Source of the DNA: Desulfotignum sp.
GTDB lineage: Bacteria > Desulfobacterota > Desulfobacteria > Desulfobacterales > Desulfobacteraceae
Direction of reading: 5' to 3'
Length of the DNA: 53,146 nucleotides
Assembly: GCA_018399285.1 (NCBI GenBank)
Contig: JAGYOW010000020.1
Location: 1-53,146 of the forward strand
Shown: positions 17,875 to 26,258 of the stretch, piece after piece
Numbering within the stretch: position 1 is the first letter of the stretch
How the letters are laid out: every line of letters starts with the position of its first letter
Program-made: the position numbers and the translations under genes
The notes under the pieces: model-generated
Database searches by the model: none
What the model was told of the DNA's origin: nothing
Seen by the model: the letters and a program-made list of their open reading frames with translations, nothing else

Positions 17875-18528
17875 TTACAGGTGCGCGATAAACTGATCCG
17901 CTTCGGCAATGGCCCGGTTCATATCCCGGATCAAAGCATCCACATCCGTTTCAATGGACAGGGCTTCCTTTCCCAGAGCGCCCACTGCCCGGGCGTTCAG
18001 GTTGTGCTTGAGAAATAAAACCATATCGTTGAGCTTGGCCAGTACGGGGGCCATGGCTCTTGCCGACTGATCCATGGCCGTTTCCATTTTCTGATACCGG
18101 GCCAGGGTATCCGTTCTGGACCGGCGGCTGGCCGCCTGTAACTGCGGATCCTGGATGTCATGGATCTCGGTTTCCCATTCAGAGAACAGGTCATCAGCCA
18201 CGGTCTTGACCCGGTCAATCCGGGTTTCAATCTGTTGGGCCCGGGATTGACAGTCGTCATAGCGGGATTTGATTTTTTTGTAGGCCGTTTCCAGTTCACG
18301 GCCGTCAAAGTGATACAGCGTCTGTATCTGAGTCAGTGCATCCGTGAATTCTTCTTTTGCCTCTGTCTGGCTGTCCTTGACATCCTGCACACTGTCGTTC
18401 AGCAGATGGCGTTTTTCCTTGCCCAGTTTTTCCATGGCCGCATAATAGGTAGTACTGCATCCGGCAGCCGCAAGAACAACGACCAGGCACAGAACCCATA
18501 CCATGACTGTGCGTTTGCGAGTTTTCAT
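17875..18528 (-). CDS. DUF2959 family lipoprotein
   Basis: A 217-residue protein with a lipoprotein signal peptide: positive start MKTRKR, hydrophobic core, and lipobox LAAAGC with the acylated Cys at about residue 24. The rest is highly charged and almost wholly helical (QDVKDSQTEAKEEF; AYKKIKSRYDDCQSRAQQ), matching DUF2959, periplasmic coiled-coil proteins of unknown function. The protein probably attaches to the outer or inner membrane and forms bundles. The start ATG has AGAGGA upstream. It is the first gene of a minus-strand series leading to mtnA, ahbB and others, and its own promoter is visible. Confidence 0.85.
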   Translation of the reverse strand: MKTRKRTVMVWVLCLVVVLAAAGCSTTYYAAMEKLGKEKRHLLNDSVQDVKDSQTEAKEEFTDALTQIQTLYHFDGRELETAYKKIKSRYDDCQSRAQQIETRIDRVKTVADDLFSEWETEIHDIQDPQLQAASRRSRTDTLARYQKMETAMDQSARAMAPVLAKLNDMVLFLKHNLNARAVGALGKEALSIETDVDALIRDMNRAIAEADQFIAHL

Positions 18529-18561
18529 GTGTTCCTCTTTTAATTTTCAGCCAAAAATCAA

Positions 18562-18589
18562 TGCATAGGCTATAGGGATACCCCGTCAA
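18562..18589 (-). promoter_or_regulatory. Predicted sigma-70 promoter for the DUF2959-mtnA operon
   Basis: Read on the minus strand, TTGACG (18589-18584) and TATGCA (18567-18562) are 16 bp apart and lie 34 bp before the DUF2959 start codon. Confidence 0.4.
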
Positions 18590-18652
18590 AATCAAGTTTT
18601 TTGTGTCGGATCCCAGAGGGTCTCTCCGGCCGGGAAGCGGCAAAACCTGTGT

Positions 18653-18681
18653 TTGACAAAAAAAGGGCCGGGTGCTAATTT
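18653..18681 (+). promoter_or_regulatory. Predicted sigma-70 promoter for yccF
   Basis: A perfect TTGACA (18653-18658) and TAATTT (18676-18681) are 17 bp apart, 69 bp before the YccF start. Confidence 0.5.
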
Positions 18682-18749
18682 TACATTTTTAAATACACCA
18701 TGCGGCATAACCCGGCAAAATGGCCGAAAATGGATATAAAGGACATTGT

Positions 18750-19136
18750 ATGACGCTGATACTCAATATTTTATGGTTTATTTTCGGGGGTGGCTTGATT
18801 GCCTGGTTGTTGTGGATTTTGACGGGCGGGCTTTTGTTCATCACGGTGGTGGGCATCCCCTTTGCCTGGGCTGCATTCCGGATCGCCGGGTTTGCCGCGT
18901 TTCCCTTCGGCAAAGATCTGGTGGATGCCCGGGATGTGGGTGAAGCACGCGTGGTCGGCACGGGGCTGGCCAATTTTCTGTGGATCATCCTGGCCGGCAT
19001 CTGGCTGGCCATCTCCCACATTCTGGCCGGTGCCAGCCTTTGTCTCACCATTATCGGGATTCCGTTCGGATTTGCCCATTTCAGGCTGGCCCTGGTCTGT
19101 TTCGCCCCTTTGGGAAAACGGGTGGTGTATCATTGA
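18750..19136 (+). CDS. YccF domain membrane protein
   Basis: A 128-residue inner-membrane protein of the YccF family, made of two tandem copies of a short hydrophobic repeat. Copy one is around ITVVGIPFAWAAFRIAGFAAFPFG; copy two is around LTIIGIPFGFAHFRLALVCFAPLG. The repeated GIPFxxAxFR motif is diagnostic. About four membrane spans are visible. The function is unknown. I choose ATG 18750, which has AAAGGA 6-11 nt upstream, rather than the in-frame ATG at 18720. It stands between a divergent DUF2959 gene and a sigma-54 regulator. Confidence 0.88.
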   Translation: MTLILNILWFIFGGGLIAWLLWILTGGLLFITVVGIPFAWAAFRIAGFAAFPFGKDLVDARDVGEARVVGTGLANFLWIILAGIWLAISHILAGASLCLTIIGIPFGFAHFRLALVCFAPLGKRVVYH

Positions 19137-19179
19137 TGGATCAAGAGCACTTGATCCGGTGCAAGGAGCATGACAATTT

Positions 19180-20577
19180 GTGAAAACCTATGAACTGTGG
19201 AACGTCCACTTTTTAAATCAGATCATCGATACCATGGCCGAAGGGTTGTTTACCCTGGATGACCAGGGCATTATCACCTCCTGGAACCGGGCCATGGAAA
19301 AAATTTCCGGTTTTACCGCCCTGGAGGCCGTGGGGCAGCGCTGTGATATCCTTAAATGCAGCCGGTGCTACGGCAAACAGTGTCCGGCGGATATTCATGA
19401 ATGCGGGGTCCTGCGCCATGGCCGTACTGAAGCCAAGGAATGTTTTGTCCGGCATAAGGACGGATATGATGTCCCTGTGATCAAAAATGCCCGTCTGGCA
19501 AAAGATACCCAGGGACATATTCTGGGCATCGTTGAAACCATCACGGATTTGACCGAGCTGTCTCTGGCAAGAAAAAGGGAAGAAGATGCCCGGCGGCAGC
19601 TGCAGGAAGCCTTTGGCCTGGGAAACATCATCGGCAGAAGCCCTGCCATGCAGAATGTATTTGAAGCGATCCGGGCCGCTTCAGACAGCCGGGCCACGGT
19701 GCTGATTCAAGGAGAGAGCGGCACGGGCAAGGAACTGGTGGCCAAAGCGATTCATTACCATACCTCGGAAATTCAGCGTCCCCTGATCACGGTCAACTGC
19801 TCGGCCCTGTCTGAAACCCTTCTGGAAAGCGAGTTGTTCGGTCATGTCAAAGGGGCGTTCACGGGGGCCCACAAGGATCATATGGGGCGGTTCGAGCAGG
19901 CGGACACGGGCACCATTTTTCTGGATGAGATCGGAGAACTGACCCCGTATATGCAGGTGAAGCTGCTGCGGGTGCTCCAGGAACGGGAGATCGAACGGGT
20001 GGGCGACACCAAAAAGCGCAAAATCGATATCCGGATCATTGCCGCCACCAATAAAGATCTGACGGATCTTACCCGGCAAGGGATTTTCAGGGAAGATCTG
20101 TTTTACCGGCTCAAGGTATTCACCATTCAGATTCCGCCCCTCAGGGATCGTAAAGCAGACATGGTCCTGCTGACGGACTATTTTGTCCGGAAAATCGGCA
20201 AGCGGGAGAAAAAACAGATCAAAGGGGTGTCACCCGGGGCCATGAAACTGTTGATGGCCCACACATGGCCCGGCAATGTCCGGGAACTGGAAAATGCCAT
20301 TGAACATGCCTTTGTGGTCTGCGGAAATGCGTATATTTCAGAAACGGATCTCCCGGCTGAAATCCAGAATGCCCGTGCCGGCCAAACGCAGACGTCTTTG
20401 CCGGGCCCATCCCATGACCGGGCGTCCCGGCAACTGACCCGGGAGGCCCTGGTGGATCTGCTGAATCAATGCCACTGGAACAAAGCCGAGGTGGCCCGCC
20501 GCATCGGCAAAAGCCGGACCCTGGTGTGGAAACTCATGAAAAAATGGGAGATTCCACTTCAGCAAAAGGAAAAATGA
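19180..20577 (+). CDS. Sigma-54-dependent transcriptional activator with cysteine-rich PAS domain
   Basis: A 465-residue NtrC-type activator. Residues about 10-125 are a PAS sensor with an unusual cluster of cysteines (55, 60, 63, 68, 75 and 88; e.g. CSRCYGKQC) that could bind a metal, an iron-sulfur cluster or sense redox state. The central AAA+ domain has Walker A GESGTGKE at about 178-185, the sigma-54 contact loop ELFGHVKGAFTGA, Walker B IFLDEIGEL and the arginine-finger region FREDLFYRLKVF. The C terminus is a Fis-type helix-turn-helix (NKAEVARRIGKSRTLVWKLM). There is no receiver domain, so control is through the PAS domain. The start is GTG 19180. The stop overlaps the start of the DUF1848 gene (ATGA), so the two proteins are translationally coupled. 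Confidence 0.93.
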   Translation: MKTYELWNVHFLNQIIDTMAEGLFTLDDQGIITSWNRAMEKISGFTALEAVGQRCDILKCSRCYGKQCPADIHECGVLRHGRTEAKECFVRHKDGYDVPVIKNARLAKDTQGHILGIVETITDLTELSLARKREEDARRQLQEAFGLGNIIGRSPAMQNVFEAIRAASDSRATVLIQGESGTGKELVAKAIHYHTSEIQRPLITVNCSALSETLLESELFGHVKGAFTGAHKDHMGRFEQADTGTIFLDEIGELTPYMQVKLLRVLQEREIERVGDTKKRKIDIRIIAATNKDLTDLTRQGIFREDLFYRLKVFTIQIPPLRDRKADMVLLTDYFVRKIGKREKKQIKGVSPGAMKLLMAHTWPGNVRELENAIEHAFVVCGNAYISETDLPAEIQNARAGQTQTSLPGPSHDRASRQLTREALVDLLNQCHWNKAEVARRIGKSRTLVWKLMKKWEIPLQQKEK

Positions 20578-21668
20578 CAGCCCGCCCCGTGCAATGGAAA
20601 AAAATAACCGTGACCCGTGCAGATCAAAAAAGGGTCCCTGCCCGGGCACCGGTGATTATTTCCGCCAGCCGGGCCACTGATATTCCCGCATTCTACTCTG
20701 ACTGGCTGATCCACCGGCTTGAAGCCGGATATGCCGTGTGGGTCAACCCGTTCAACAAGACCCGCCCTTTTTATGTTTCCTTTGAAGCGGCCCGCCTGTT
20801 TGTTTTCTGGACCAAAAATCCCAGGCCCCTGATGCCCCGACTGGATGAATTTGAAAAAAGAGATATCAATTATTATTTTCAGTTTACGCTCAACGATTAT
20901 GAGTCCGAAAAACTGGAACCCCGCCTGCCGCCGCTGCAAGAGCGAATCCGCACATTCAGGGAACTGTCCGACAAAATCGGCAGGCACCGTGTGATCTGGC
21001 GGTTCGATCCCTTGATCGTCACCCCCGGGCTGTCTGTGGAACATCTGCTGGAAAAAATCGCATCCATCGGCAGCCGGTTGATGCACAAAACCGACAAACT
21101 GGTGGTCAGTTTCGTGGATGTTACCGCGTATCAAAAGGTGCAGAACAGCCTGATTCGGGAACTGGATATGTTTGACAGGTCTTCTGTCTTTTCCGCTGAG
21201 CCGTCAGAATCTCAGATCCGACAGATCGCCCGGGGACTTGAACAATTGAAAACATGCTGGTACAAACAGGGCTGGGATATCACCGTGGCCACCTGCGGCG
21301 AATCCATGGACCTGAAAACGGATTACGGCATTGTCAAAAACAAATGCATCGATGATGACCTGATCCGCAGGGTATTCTCCCATGATCAGAAATTGATGCG
21401 GTTTGTGGATTATGGTGAAACCGATCCTGATACAGCCCGGCAACTGGAACTGTTTGCCACCCCCGGAAAAGTCGATCTTAAGGACAAGGGCCAGCGCAAA
21501 GCCTGCCGCTGCATTTCCAGCAAAGATATCGGGATGTACGACACCTGCCCGCATTTCTGTGTCTATTGCTATGCCAACACATCCCGACACAGTGTGAACC
21601 GCCATTTTGACCGGCACAGCAAATATGGAGAATGCCTTATCGATTCACCGGATTCATCTCACCCCTGA
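20574..21668 (+). CDS. DUF1848 family protein
   Basis: A 364-residue member of DUF1848, function unknown. Early segments are ISASRATDIPAFYSDWL and a following VNPFNKTRPFYVSFE; the middle has FVFWTKNPRPL and YYFQFTLNDY, then RVIWRFDPLIVT. The C-terminal part carries CRCISSKDIGMYDTC and then CPHFCVYC at 325-332, a CX3CX2C arrangement identical in spacing to the radical SAM cluster motif but placed at the far end of the protein. The overall beta/alpha segments resemble a barrel, so an unusual iron-sulfur or SAM enzyme is possible. The ATG at 20574 overlaps the regulator's stop and has AAAGGA before it. The frame extends upstream inside the regulator gene, but that part is not used. Confidence 0.87.
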   Translation: MTARPVQWKKITVTRADQKRVPARAPVIISASRATDIPAFYSDWLIHRLEAGYAVWVNPFNKTRPFYVSFEAARLFVFWTKNPRPLMPRLDEFEKRDINYYFQFTLNDYESEKLEPRLPPLQERIRTFRELSDKIGRHRVIWRFDPLIVTPGLSVEHLLEKIASIGSRLMHKTDKLVVSFVDVTAYQKVQNSLIRELDMFDRSSVFSAEPSESQIRQIARGLEQLKTCWYKQGWDITVATCGESMDLKTDYGIVKNKCIDDDLIRRVFSHDQKLMRFVDYGETDPDTARQLELFATPGKVDLKDKGQRKACRCISSKDIGMYDTCPHFCVYCYANTSRHSVNRHFDRHSKYGECLIDSPDSSHP

Positions 21669-21865
21669 TTCGGCCGGGGACCGTTTTTTTCAGTTTGCCG
21701 GGGCATTTGTCCGGAGGAGGCTGTACGAATCGGTATTCCCGATATTCCTGCCAATAATATCCACACCCAGACAACGATTCCCCATTTTAACCATCTGCTG
21801 CACATGATTAATTTCCCATGGATTTTTTCTGACAATGGCAGGGATGACGCGTAAGGAATGAAAAA

Positions 21866-21940
21866 TGGTGGGCGGTACAAGGATTGAACTTGTGACTTCT
21901 ACCGTGTGAAGGTAGCACTCTCCCGCTGAGTTAACCGCCC
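21866..21940 (-). tRNA. tRNA-Val (anticodon CAC)
   Basis: On the minus strand a full cloverleaf can be drawn: acceptor GGGCGGT/ACCGCCC, D stem ACTC/GAGT, anticodon stem CTACC/GGTAG with loop TTCACAC (anticodon CAC), variable loop AAGTC, T stem ACAAG/CTTGT with loop TTCAATC, discriminator A, and an encoded CCA end. It is followed by a run of T, a likely terminator tail. It reads GUG codons, frequent in this GC-rich window. Confidence 0.95.
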
Positions 21941-21970
21941 ATTGGCAATCATTTTATTTTGTACGCATAT

Positions 21971-21999
21971 CTGATACCCTTTTTTTGGGCGTTGGTCAA
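21971..21999 (-). promoter_or_regulatory. Predicted promoter of tRNA-Val
   Basis: On the minus strand TTGACC (21999-21994) and TATCAG (21976-21971) are 17 bp apart; the -10 box ends 31 bp before the tRNA 5' end. Confidence 0.6.
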
Positions 22000-22036
22000 G
22001 GGCACATTCAACAAAATTTTTCATCCGTGATTTCCC

Positions 22037-22066
22037 TTGACATGTGAATGGAAAGTATTTTATGGA
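22037..22066 (+). promoter_or_regulatory. Predicted promoter of the rubrerythrin/ferritin-like gene
   Basis: TTGACA (22037-22042) and TATGGA (22061-22066) are 18 bp apart, 43 bp before the start codon. Confidence 0.45.
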
Positions 22067-22108
22067 ATTAAAGTCGCATGATGGACCAAACATTTAAGGA
22101 GATAATTC

Positions 22109-22603
22109 ATGGCATATGATTTTAATGTGAACGAAGTATTTGAAATGGCAATCCAGATCGAAGCCAACGGCGCCAATTTTTACAGAAAAGCCGCCGCATT
22201 GCAGCAGGATCCGGATGACAAGGCGTTTCTGGAAAAGCTGGCCCGTATGGAAGACAAGCATAAAACCACGTTTGAATCCATGCAAAAAGAGGTTTCCGAA
22301 GGGGAAAAACAGGAAACCGTGTTTGATCCGGCCAATGAACTGTCCATGTATCTGAAAGCCATGGCAGACAGTCACGGCGGTGAAGGGGACCCGGATGTTG
22401 TTGATTCTTTCACCGGTGAAGAGCCCATAGAAGAAATCATCACCACAGCCATCGGCCTGGAAAAGGAATCCATTTTATTTTACCTGGGACTCAAGGATCT
22501 GGTTCCTGCCAGATACGGACATGACAAGCTGGACCATATCATCAAGGAAGAAAAACTGCACATCGCCCAGTTGACGGGGTTTTTAAAGAAACGCAGGGCC
22601 TAA
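22109..22603 (+). CDS. Rubrerythrin/ferritin-like diiron protein
   Basis: A 164-residue four-helix-bundle protein of the ferritin/rubrerythrin superfamily, lacking a rubredoxin domain. Likely diiron ligands are in FEMAIQIEANGANFYRKAA (Glu about residues 12-19), KLARMEDKHKTTFESM (E..H about 49-52), TTAIGLEKESILFYLGL (about 113-118) and IIKEEKLHIAQL (E..H about 149-153). Such proteins reduce peroxide or store iron in anaerobes. The ATG is preceded by AAGGAG at good spacing. It has its own promoter and ends at a strong hairpin shared with the converging hibernation-factor gene. It is a stand-alone gene next to the tRNA. Confidence 0.88.
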   Translation: MAYDFNVNEVFEMAIQIEANGANFYRKAAALQQDPDDKAFLEKLARMEDKHKTTFESMQKEVSEGEKQETVFDPANELSMYLKAMADSHGGEGDPDVVDSFTGEEPIEEIITTAIGLEKESILFYLGLKDLVPARYGHDKLDHIIKEEKLHIAQLTGFLKKRRA

Positions 22604-22623
22604 CATACACCAGGATAGAAATC

Positions 22624-22681
22624 CAAAAAAAAAATCACCGCCGGGGCAGATGTGTTCATTCCTCGGCGGTGTTTGATTTTT
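22624..22681. terminator. Bidirectional intrinsic terminator between two converging genes
   Basis: An inverted repeat CACCGCCG/CGGCGGTG (22637-22644 and 22663-22670, approximately) is flanked by a run of A on the left and a T-rich stretch on the right, so it can terminate the diiron-protein gene (plus) and the hibernation-factor gene (minus). Confidence 0.75.
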
Positions 22682-22720
22682 GGACGCAGCTACAGGTGAT
22701 TGCGTCAGCATTTTTTACGC

Positions 22721-23065
22721 TTATTTTTCCAAAGTTTCCAGTTCGGGCGTGGATTTAATGGTCTGCTTGTCACCGGCCAGATGGCGCCGGGCTTTTTCCT
22801 TGTTCTTTTTTATCTGGGCCTGGACTTTATCTGCCAGACCATCAAGGGCGGAATACATTGTTTCCGCTTCTTCTTTGGCATTGATTCTGAGTTTATCACT
22901 GATCAGATTCACTTCCGCAATATGACGAATTTTTTCAATCGACAACACCAGATTTGCCTCCCCCGGGGCATCCAGCATTTTGTCCAGTTTGTCCAGTTTT
23001 TCCTGGGCATAGGATTTAAGGGCGTCTGAGGATTCCATCTGCTTAAAATTTATGGCAAGCTGCAT
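22721..23065 (-). CDS. hpf: Ribosome hibernation-promoting factor (HPF/RaiA, short form)
   Basis: A 114-residue protein of the HPF/YfiA family, which binds the small ribosomal subunit's mRNA/tRNA channel in slow growth and protects idle ribosomes. The sequence begins MQLAINFKQMESSDALKSYA, then KLDKLDKMLD, VLSIEKIRHIAEVNL and the helix AETMYSALDGLADKVQAQIKK, all typical. The C-terminal dimerisation domain of long HPF is missing, so it is the short form, followed by a short charged tail. I choose the ATG at 23065, preceded by a perfect AAGGAGG; the longer frame to 23107 has no such site. No rpoN or PTS genes are next to it, unlike in many proteobacteria. Confidence 0.92.
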   Translation of the reverse strand: MQLAINFKQMESSDALKSYAQEKLDKLDKMLDAPGEANLVLSIEKIRHIAEVNLISDKLRINAKEEAETMYSALDGLADKVQAQIKKNKEKARRHLAGDKQTIKSTPELETLEK

Positions 23066-23115
23066 AAGTCCTCCTTGTATGAGGGTTGATTGAAATACCG
23101 CATTCATCTTAACAG

Positions 23116-23144
23116 ATAATGGCCACCAATCCCAGCAAAGTCAA
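23116..23144 (-). promoter_or_regulatory. Predicted promoter of hpf
   Basis: On the minus strand TTGACT (23144-23139) and CATTAT (23121-23116) are 17 bp apart, 50 bp before the start codon. Confidence 0.5.
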
Positions 23145-23167
23145 ATTTTTCCGGCAATTTTCTGTGC

Positions 23168-23196
23168 TTGTTGTGAATCAAAGATTACTGTATAAT
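23168..23196 (+). promoter_or_regulatory. Predicted promoter of the CBS-domain gene
   Basis: TTGTTG (23168-23173) and a perfect TATAAT (23191-23196) are 17 bp apart, 48 bp before ATG 23245. It is divergent from the hpf promoter. Confidence 0.6.
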
Positions 23197-23244
23197 GGGT
23201 ATCAACTGTTTATGCCGCCGTTACCGTCTGAAAAGGAGATGTTC

Positions 23245-23700
23245 ATGATCAAAGCCCGCGATATTATGCAAACCAGCATCATCAGTGTCAGCCCGGATAC
23301 CGATATTGCCAGTGCCGTAAAAATACTGCTCAACAACCACATCAACGGCGTGCCCGTGGTCAATGACCGGGAAGAGCTGGTCGGCATCCTGTGCCAGAGC
23401 GATCTGATCTTTCAACAGAAAGAGGTGCCCATCCCCCCCATTTTTACTATCCTGGATTCCATTTTTCCGTTGTTTTCGTCAAAAAAATTGGATGACGAAT
23501 TCCAGAAAATAGCTGCCGCCACCGTGGCCCAGGCCATGATCAAGGATGTGGTGACCGTGGCGGCGGATACACCGGTCAGTGAAATCGCCAGCCTCATGGT
23601 GGAAAAACATTTTCATACCATCCCCGTGTTGGAGAACAAAAAACTGGTGGGTATCATCGGCAAGGAAGATGTCCTTAAAACCCTGGCCTCTGATGCCTGA
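23245..23700 (+). CDS. CBS-domain pair protein
   Basis: A 151-residue protein made almost only of two CBS motifs, which bind adenosine nucleotides and sense energy state. CBS1 spans about residues 1-57 (ARDIMQTSIISVSPDTDIAS then HINGVPVVNDREELVGIL). A linker FTILDSIFPLFSS follows, then CBS2 (VAQAMIKDVVTVAADTPVSE; HFHTIPVLENKKLVGIIGKE) to the end. I take ATG 23245, 6 nt after AAGGAG; the open frame begins further up at 23119 without a ribosome site. It is followed by a hairpin and then glgP, so it might sense AMP/ATP in connection with glycogen use, but that is inference only. Confidence 0.9.
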   Translation: MIKARDIMQTSIISVSPDTDIASAVKILLNNHINGVPVVNDREELVGILCQSDLIFQQKEVPIPPIFTILDSIFPLFSSKKLDDEFQKIAAATVAQAMIKDVVTVAADTPVSEIASLMVEKHFHTIPVLENKKLVGIIGKEDVLKTLASDA

Positions 23701-23711
23701 TCCTGGTATTT

Positions 23712-23750
23712 ACCTGCCTTCACCCGGGGTTCGGCAGGTTTTTGATTTTT
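23712..23750 (+). terminator. Intrinsic terminator after the CBS-domain gene
   Basis: ACCTGCC (23712-23718) pairs with GGCAGGT (23733-23739), followed by TTTTTGATTTTT. It lies only 28 bp before the glgP start, so some read-through into glgP is possible. Confidence 0.65.
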
Positions 23751-23777
23751 ATACCCCCCGCCAGATGGGAGACAGTT

Positions 23778-26258
23778 ATGGCGTATTTTGACTTCACCAG
23801 TTTTGAAGTATCGTTTCAACAATATGTGAAATATGTATTGGGCAAACCCCTGGACGAAGCCACAAAAAATGACCAGCTCAATGCGGTGTGCTATGCCGTG
23901 GGCAAATATCTGATGGATATTCATTTCGATACCCGGAAACGGTATGAAAAAAACAAGGCCAAACAGGTGTATTACCTGTCCCTGGAATTTCTCATCGGCC
24001 GACTTTTGTCCAACAACCTGCTGAATCTGGGCATTTTTGATTCCTGTGCCCGGTATTTGAAAAAGCAGGGCATTGATCTGGAAACACTGGTGGAAGAAGA
24101 ACAGGACCCGGCCCTGGGCAACGGGGGCCTGGGACGGCTGGCCGCCTGTTTTCTGGATTCTTTGGCCAGCCTGGATATGCCGGGATATGGATATGGTATC
24201 AACTATGACTATGGGTTGTTCCGCCAGACCATTGTCAACGGATATCAGCAGGAACGGCCGGATTACTGGCCCAACCGGTCTTCGCCCTGGCTGATCCGTC
24301 GTTCGGAAGAAAAATATGTGCTGCCCATTTACGGCAAAATTGAAGAGCGCCAGGATAAAAACGGGCATTACAAGCCGATGTGGACCCGCAAGAAACTGTT
24401 TATCGGCCGGCCTCACGACATCATGATCGCCGGACACCGGGGGCGCACGGTGAACCGGCTCCGGCTTTTTTCCGCTGCCGCATCCAAGGATTTTGACATC
24501 GATATTTTCAATGACGGGGATTATATCAAGGCGGTCAGCCGGAAAATCCAGTCGGAAAGTGTCACTAAAATCCTGTATCCATCCGACTCCAAGGAAACGG
24601 GTAAAGAATTGCGGTTCATCCAGGAATATTTTCTGGTGGCCTGTGCCATCCGTGACATTATCCGTAAATTTGAAAAACAGCACAGCGATTTTTCCCGGTT
24701 CCATGACCATGTGGCCATCCAGCTCAATGACACCCATCCGGCTTTAGCGGTCGCAGAGTTGATGCGCATACTGGTGGATGAAAAAAAACTGGTATGGGAA
24801 ACCGCCTGGGATGTGACGGTCAAAACCCTGGCATTCACCAACCATACCCTTTTACCCGAAGCCCTGGAAACCTGGTCAGTCTATATTTTAAACAGGGTGG
24901 TTCCCCGGCATCTTCAGATCATTTTTGAAATCAACCAGCGGTTCATCGCCCGGGTCAAGGAACGGTTCGGCCAGGACAATCATGAGATGATCGCTAAAAT
25001 GTCCATCATTCAGGAAGGAGATGAACAAAAGGTGCGCATGGCCAATCTGGCCATCATCGGGAGCCATTCCGTGAACGGGGTGGCGAAAATCCATTCTGAA
25101 CTGGTCAAAAAACAGCTGGTTCCGGAATTTTATTCCATGTGGCCGGAAAAATTCAATAACAAGACCAACGGGGTCACCCCCCGGCGGTGGATCGTGGCGT
25201 GCAACCCGGAACTGGCAAAACTGATCACCGATGCCATCGGCAGGCGCTGGATCGCTGACCTGGATCTGATCTGGGAACTGGAGGCGTTTCAGAACGATCC
25301 CGGGTTTCTGGAACGGTACCGGGCCGTGAAGCAGGCCAACAAACAGGTGCTGGCAGATTACATCCAGCACACCGTGTCTGAAACCGTGGATCCAATGTCA
25401 ATTTTTGATGTTCAGGCCAAACGGATCCATGAGTACAAACGCCAGCTGCTCAACATCCTGCATATCATTCATTTATACCTGACGGTCAAAGACGACAAAA
25501 AAGATATCGGCCCTCCCCGGACTTTTATTTTTTCAGGCAAAGCAGCCCCGGGTTATCATACGGCCAAACTGATCATCAAACTGATCCACAATGTGGCACA
25601 TGCCGTGAACACGGATCCGGCCGTGAACCGGCAACTCAAGGTGATATTTCTGCCGGACTACCGGGTTTCTCTGGCCGAACGGCTTATACCGGCGGCTGAT
25701 GTCAGCGAACAGATCTCCACGGCCGGCATGGAGGCGTCCGGTACCGGGAATATGAAATTCGCCATGAACGGGGCCTTGACCATCGGCACCCTGGACGGAG
25801 CCAATATTGAAATTCTCGAGCAGGTGGGTGAAGAAAACATGTATATTTTCGGTCTGCCGTGGATGAAGTGGCGGCATTGCGTCCCAACTACCAGCCCAAG
25901 CAATATCTTGAAAAAGACGACCGGCTCAAACGGGTCATTTACGCCCTGCGGTCCGACCGGTTCAGCCTGTCGAACCGGGTATTTTCCGTTCCCTGTACAA
26001 CATTCTCATGTCTCCGGGAGATTCATATCTGAATTTTGCCGATTTCAGCCCCTATGTCTCGGCTCACTCAAGCCATTGCCAAAGATTTTCAGCAGCCTTA
26101 CAAATGGAGTGCCCGCCCTGATGAACACGGCCCGCACCGGATTTTTTTTCCAGCGATCGTACCATCAAAGTTTGATGCCGATGAGATCTGGGGGAATTCG
26201 ACCCAGATCCAGAAAAAAGATCTCTGGTGATAAATTGAGGATGTCAGGGGATGTTTAA
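23778..26258 (+). CDS. glgP: Glycogen/starch phosphorylase GlgP (classical GT35), C terminus frameshifted
   Basis: Pyridoxal-phosphate enzyme that releases glucose 1-phosphate from alpha-1,4-glucan ends. Classical maltodextrin/glycogen phosphorylase signatures appear in order: YYLSLEFLIGRLLSNNL near residue 70, ALGNGGLGRLAACFLDS near 115, YGINYDYGLFRQ, LNDTHPALAVAELMRI near 320, and the cofactor-lysine segment EASGTGNMKFAMNGALTIGT near 655. The frame is correct to about 25858, where one base is lost after MYIFGL. The last ~120 residues then appear in other frames (DEVAALRPNYQPKQYLEK; ALRSDRFSLSNPGIF; FADFSPYVS; WSARPDEHG). I choose ATG 23778 (MAYFDFTSFEV). The gene converges with the glgB-like gene, their 3' ends touching. 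Confidence 0.92.
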   Translation: MAYFDFTSFEVSFQQYVKYVLGKPLDEATKNDQLNAVCYAVGKYLMDIHFDTRKRYEKNKAKQVYYLSLEFLIGRLLSNNLLNLGIFDSCARYLKKQGIDLETLVEEEQDPALGNGGLGRLAACFLDSLASLDMPGYGYGINYDYGLFRQTIVNGYQQERPDYWPNRSSPWLIRRSEEKYVLPIYGKIEERQDKNGHYKPMWTRKKLFIGRPHDIMIAGHRGRTVNRLRLFSAAASKDFDIDIFNDGDYIKAVSRKIQSESVTKILYPSDSKETGKELRFIQEYFLVACAIRDIIRKFEKQHSDFSRFHDHVAIQLNDTHPALAVAELMRILVDEKKLVWETAWDVTVKTLAFTNHTLLPEALETWSVYILNRVVPRHLQIIFEINQRFIARVKERFGQDNHEMIAKMSIIQEGDEQKVRMANLAIIGSHSVNGVAKIHSELVKKQLVPEFYSMWPEKFNNKTNGVTPRRWIVACNPELAKLITDAIGRRWIADLDLIWELEAFQNDPGFLERYRAVKQANKQVLADYIQHTVSETVDPMSIFDVQAKRIHEYKRQLLNILHIIHLYLTVKDDKKDIGPPRTFIFSGKAAPGYHTAKLIIKLIHNVAHAVNTDPAVNRQLKVIFLPDYRVSLAERLIPAADVSEQISTAGMEASGTGNMKFAMNGALTIGTLDGANIEILEQVGEENMYIFGLPWMKWRHCVPTTSPSNILKKTTGSNGSFTPCGPTGSACRTGYFPFPVQHSHVSGRFISEFCRFQPLCLGSLKPLPKIFSSLTNGVPALMNTARTGFFFQRSYHQSLMPMRSGGIRPRSRKKISGDKLRMSGDV

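Noticed and set aside
21668-21720. Possible terminator after DUF1848 (GC-rich stretch before a T run at about 21693)
   Set aside because: The stem is only 3-5 bp and interrupted; too weak to call.
21659-21806. Small minus-strand frame encoding a possible 48-residue single-span protein next to tRNA-Val
   Set aside because: No ribosome site at the ATG, overlap with the DUF1848 3' end, and no family features; one hydrophobic stretch is not enough.
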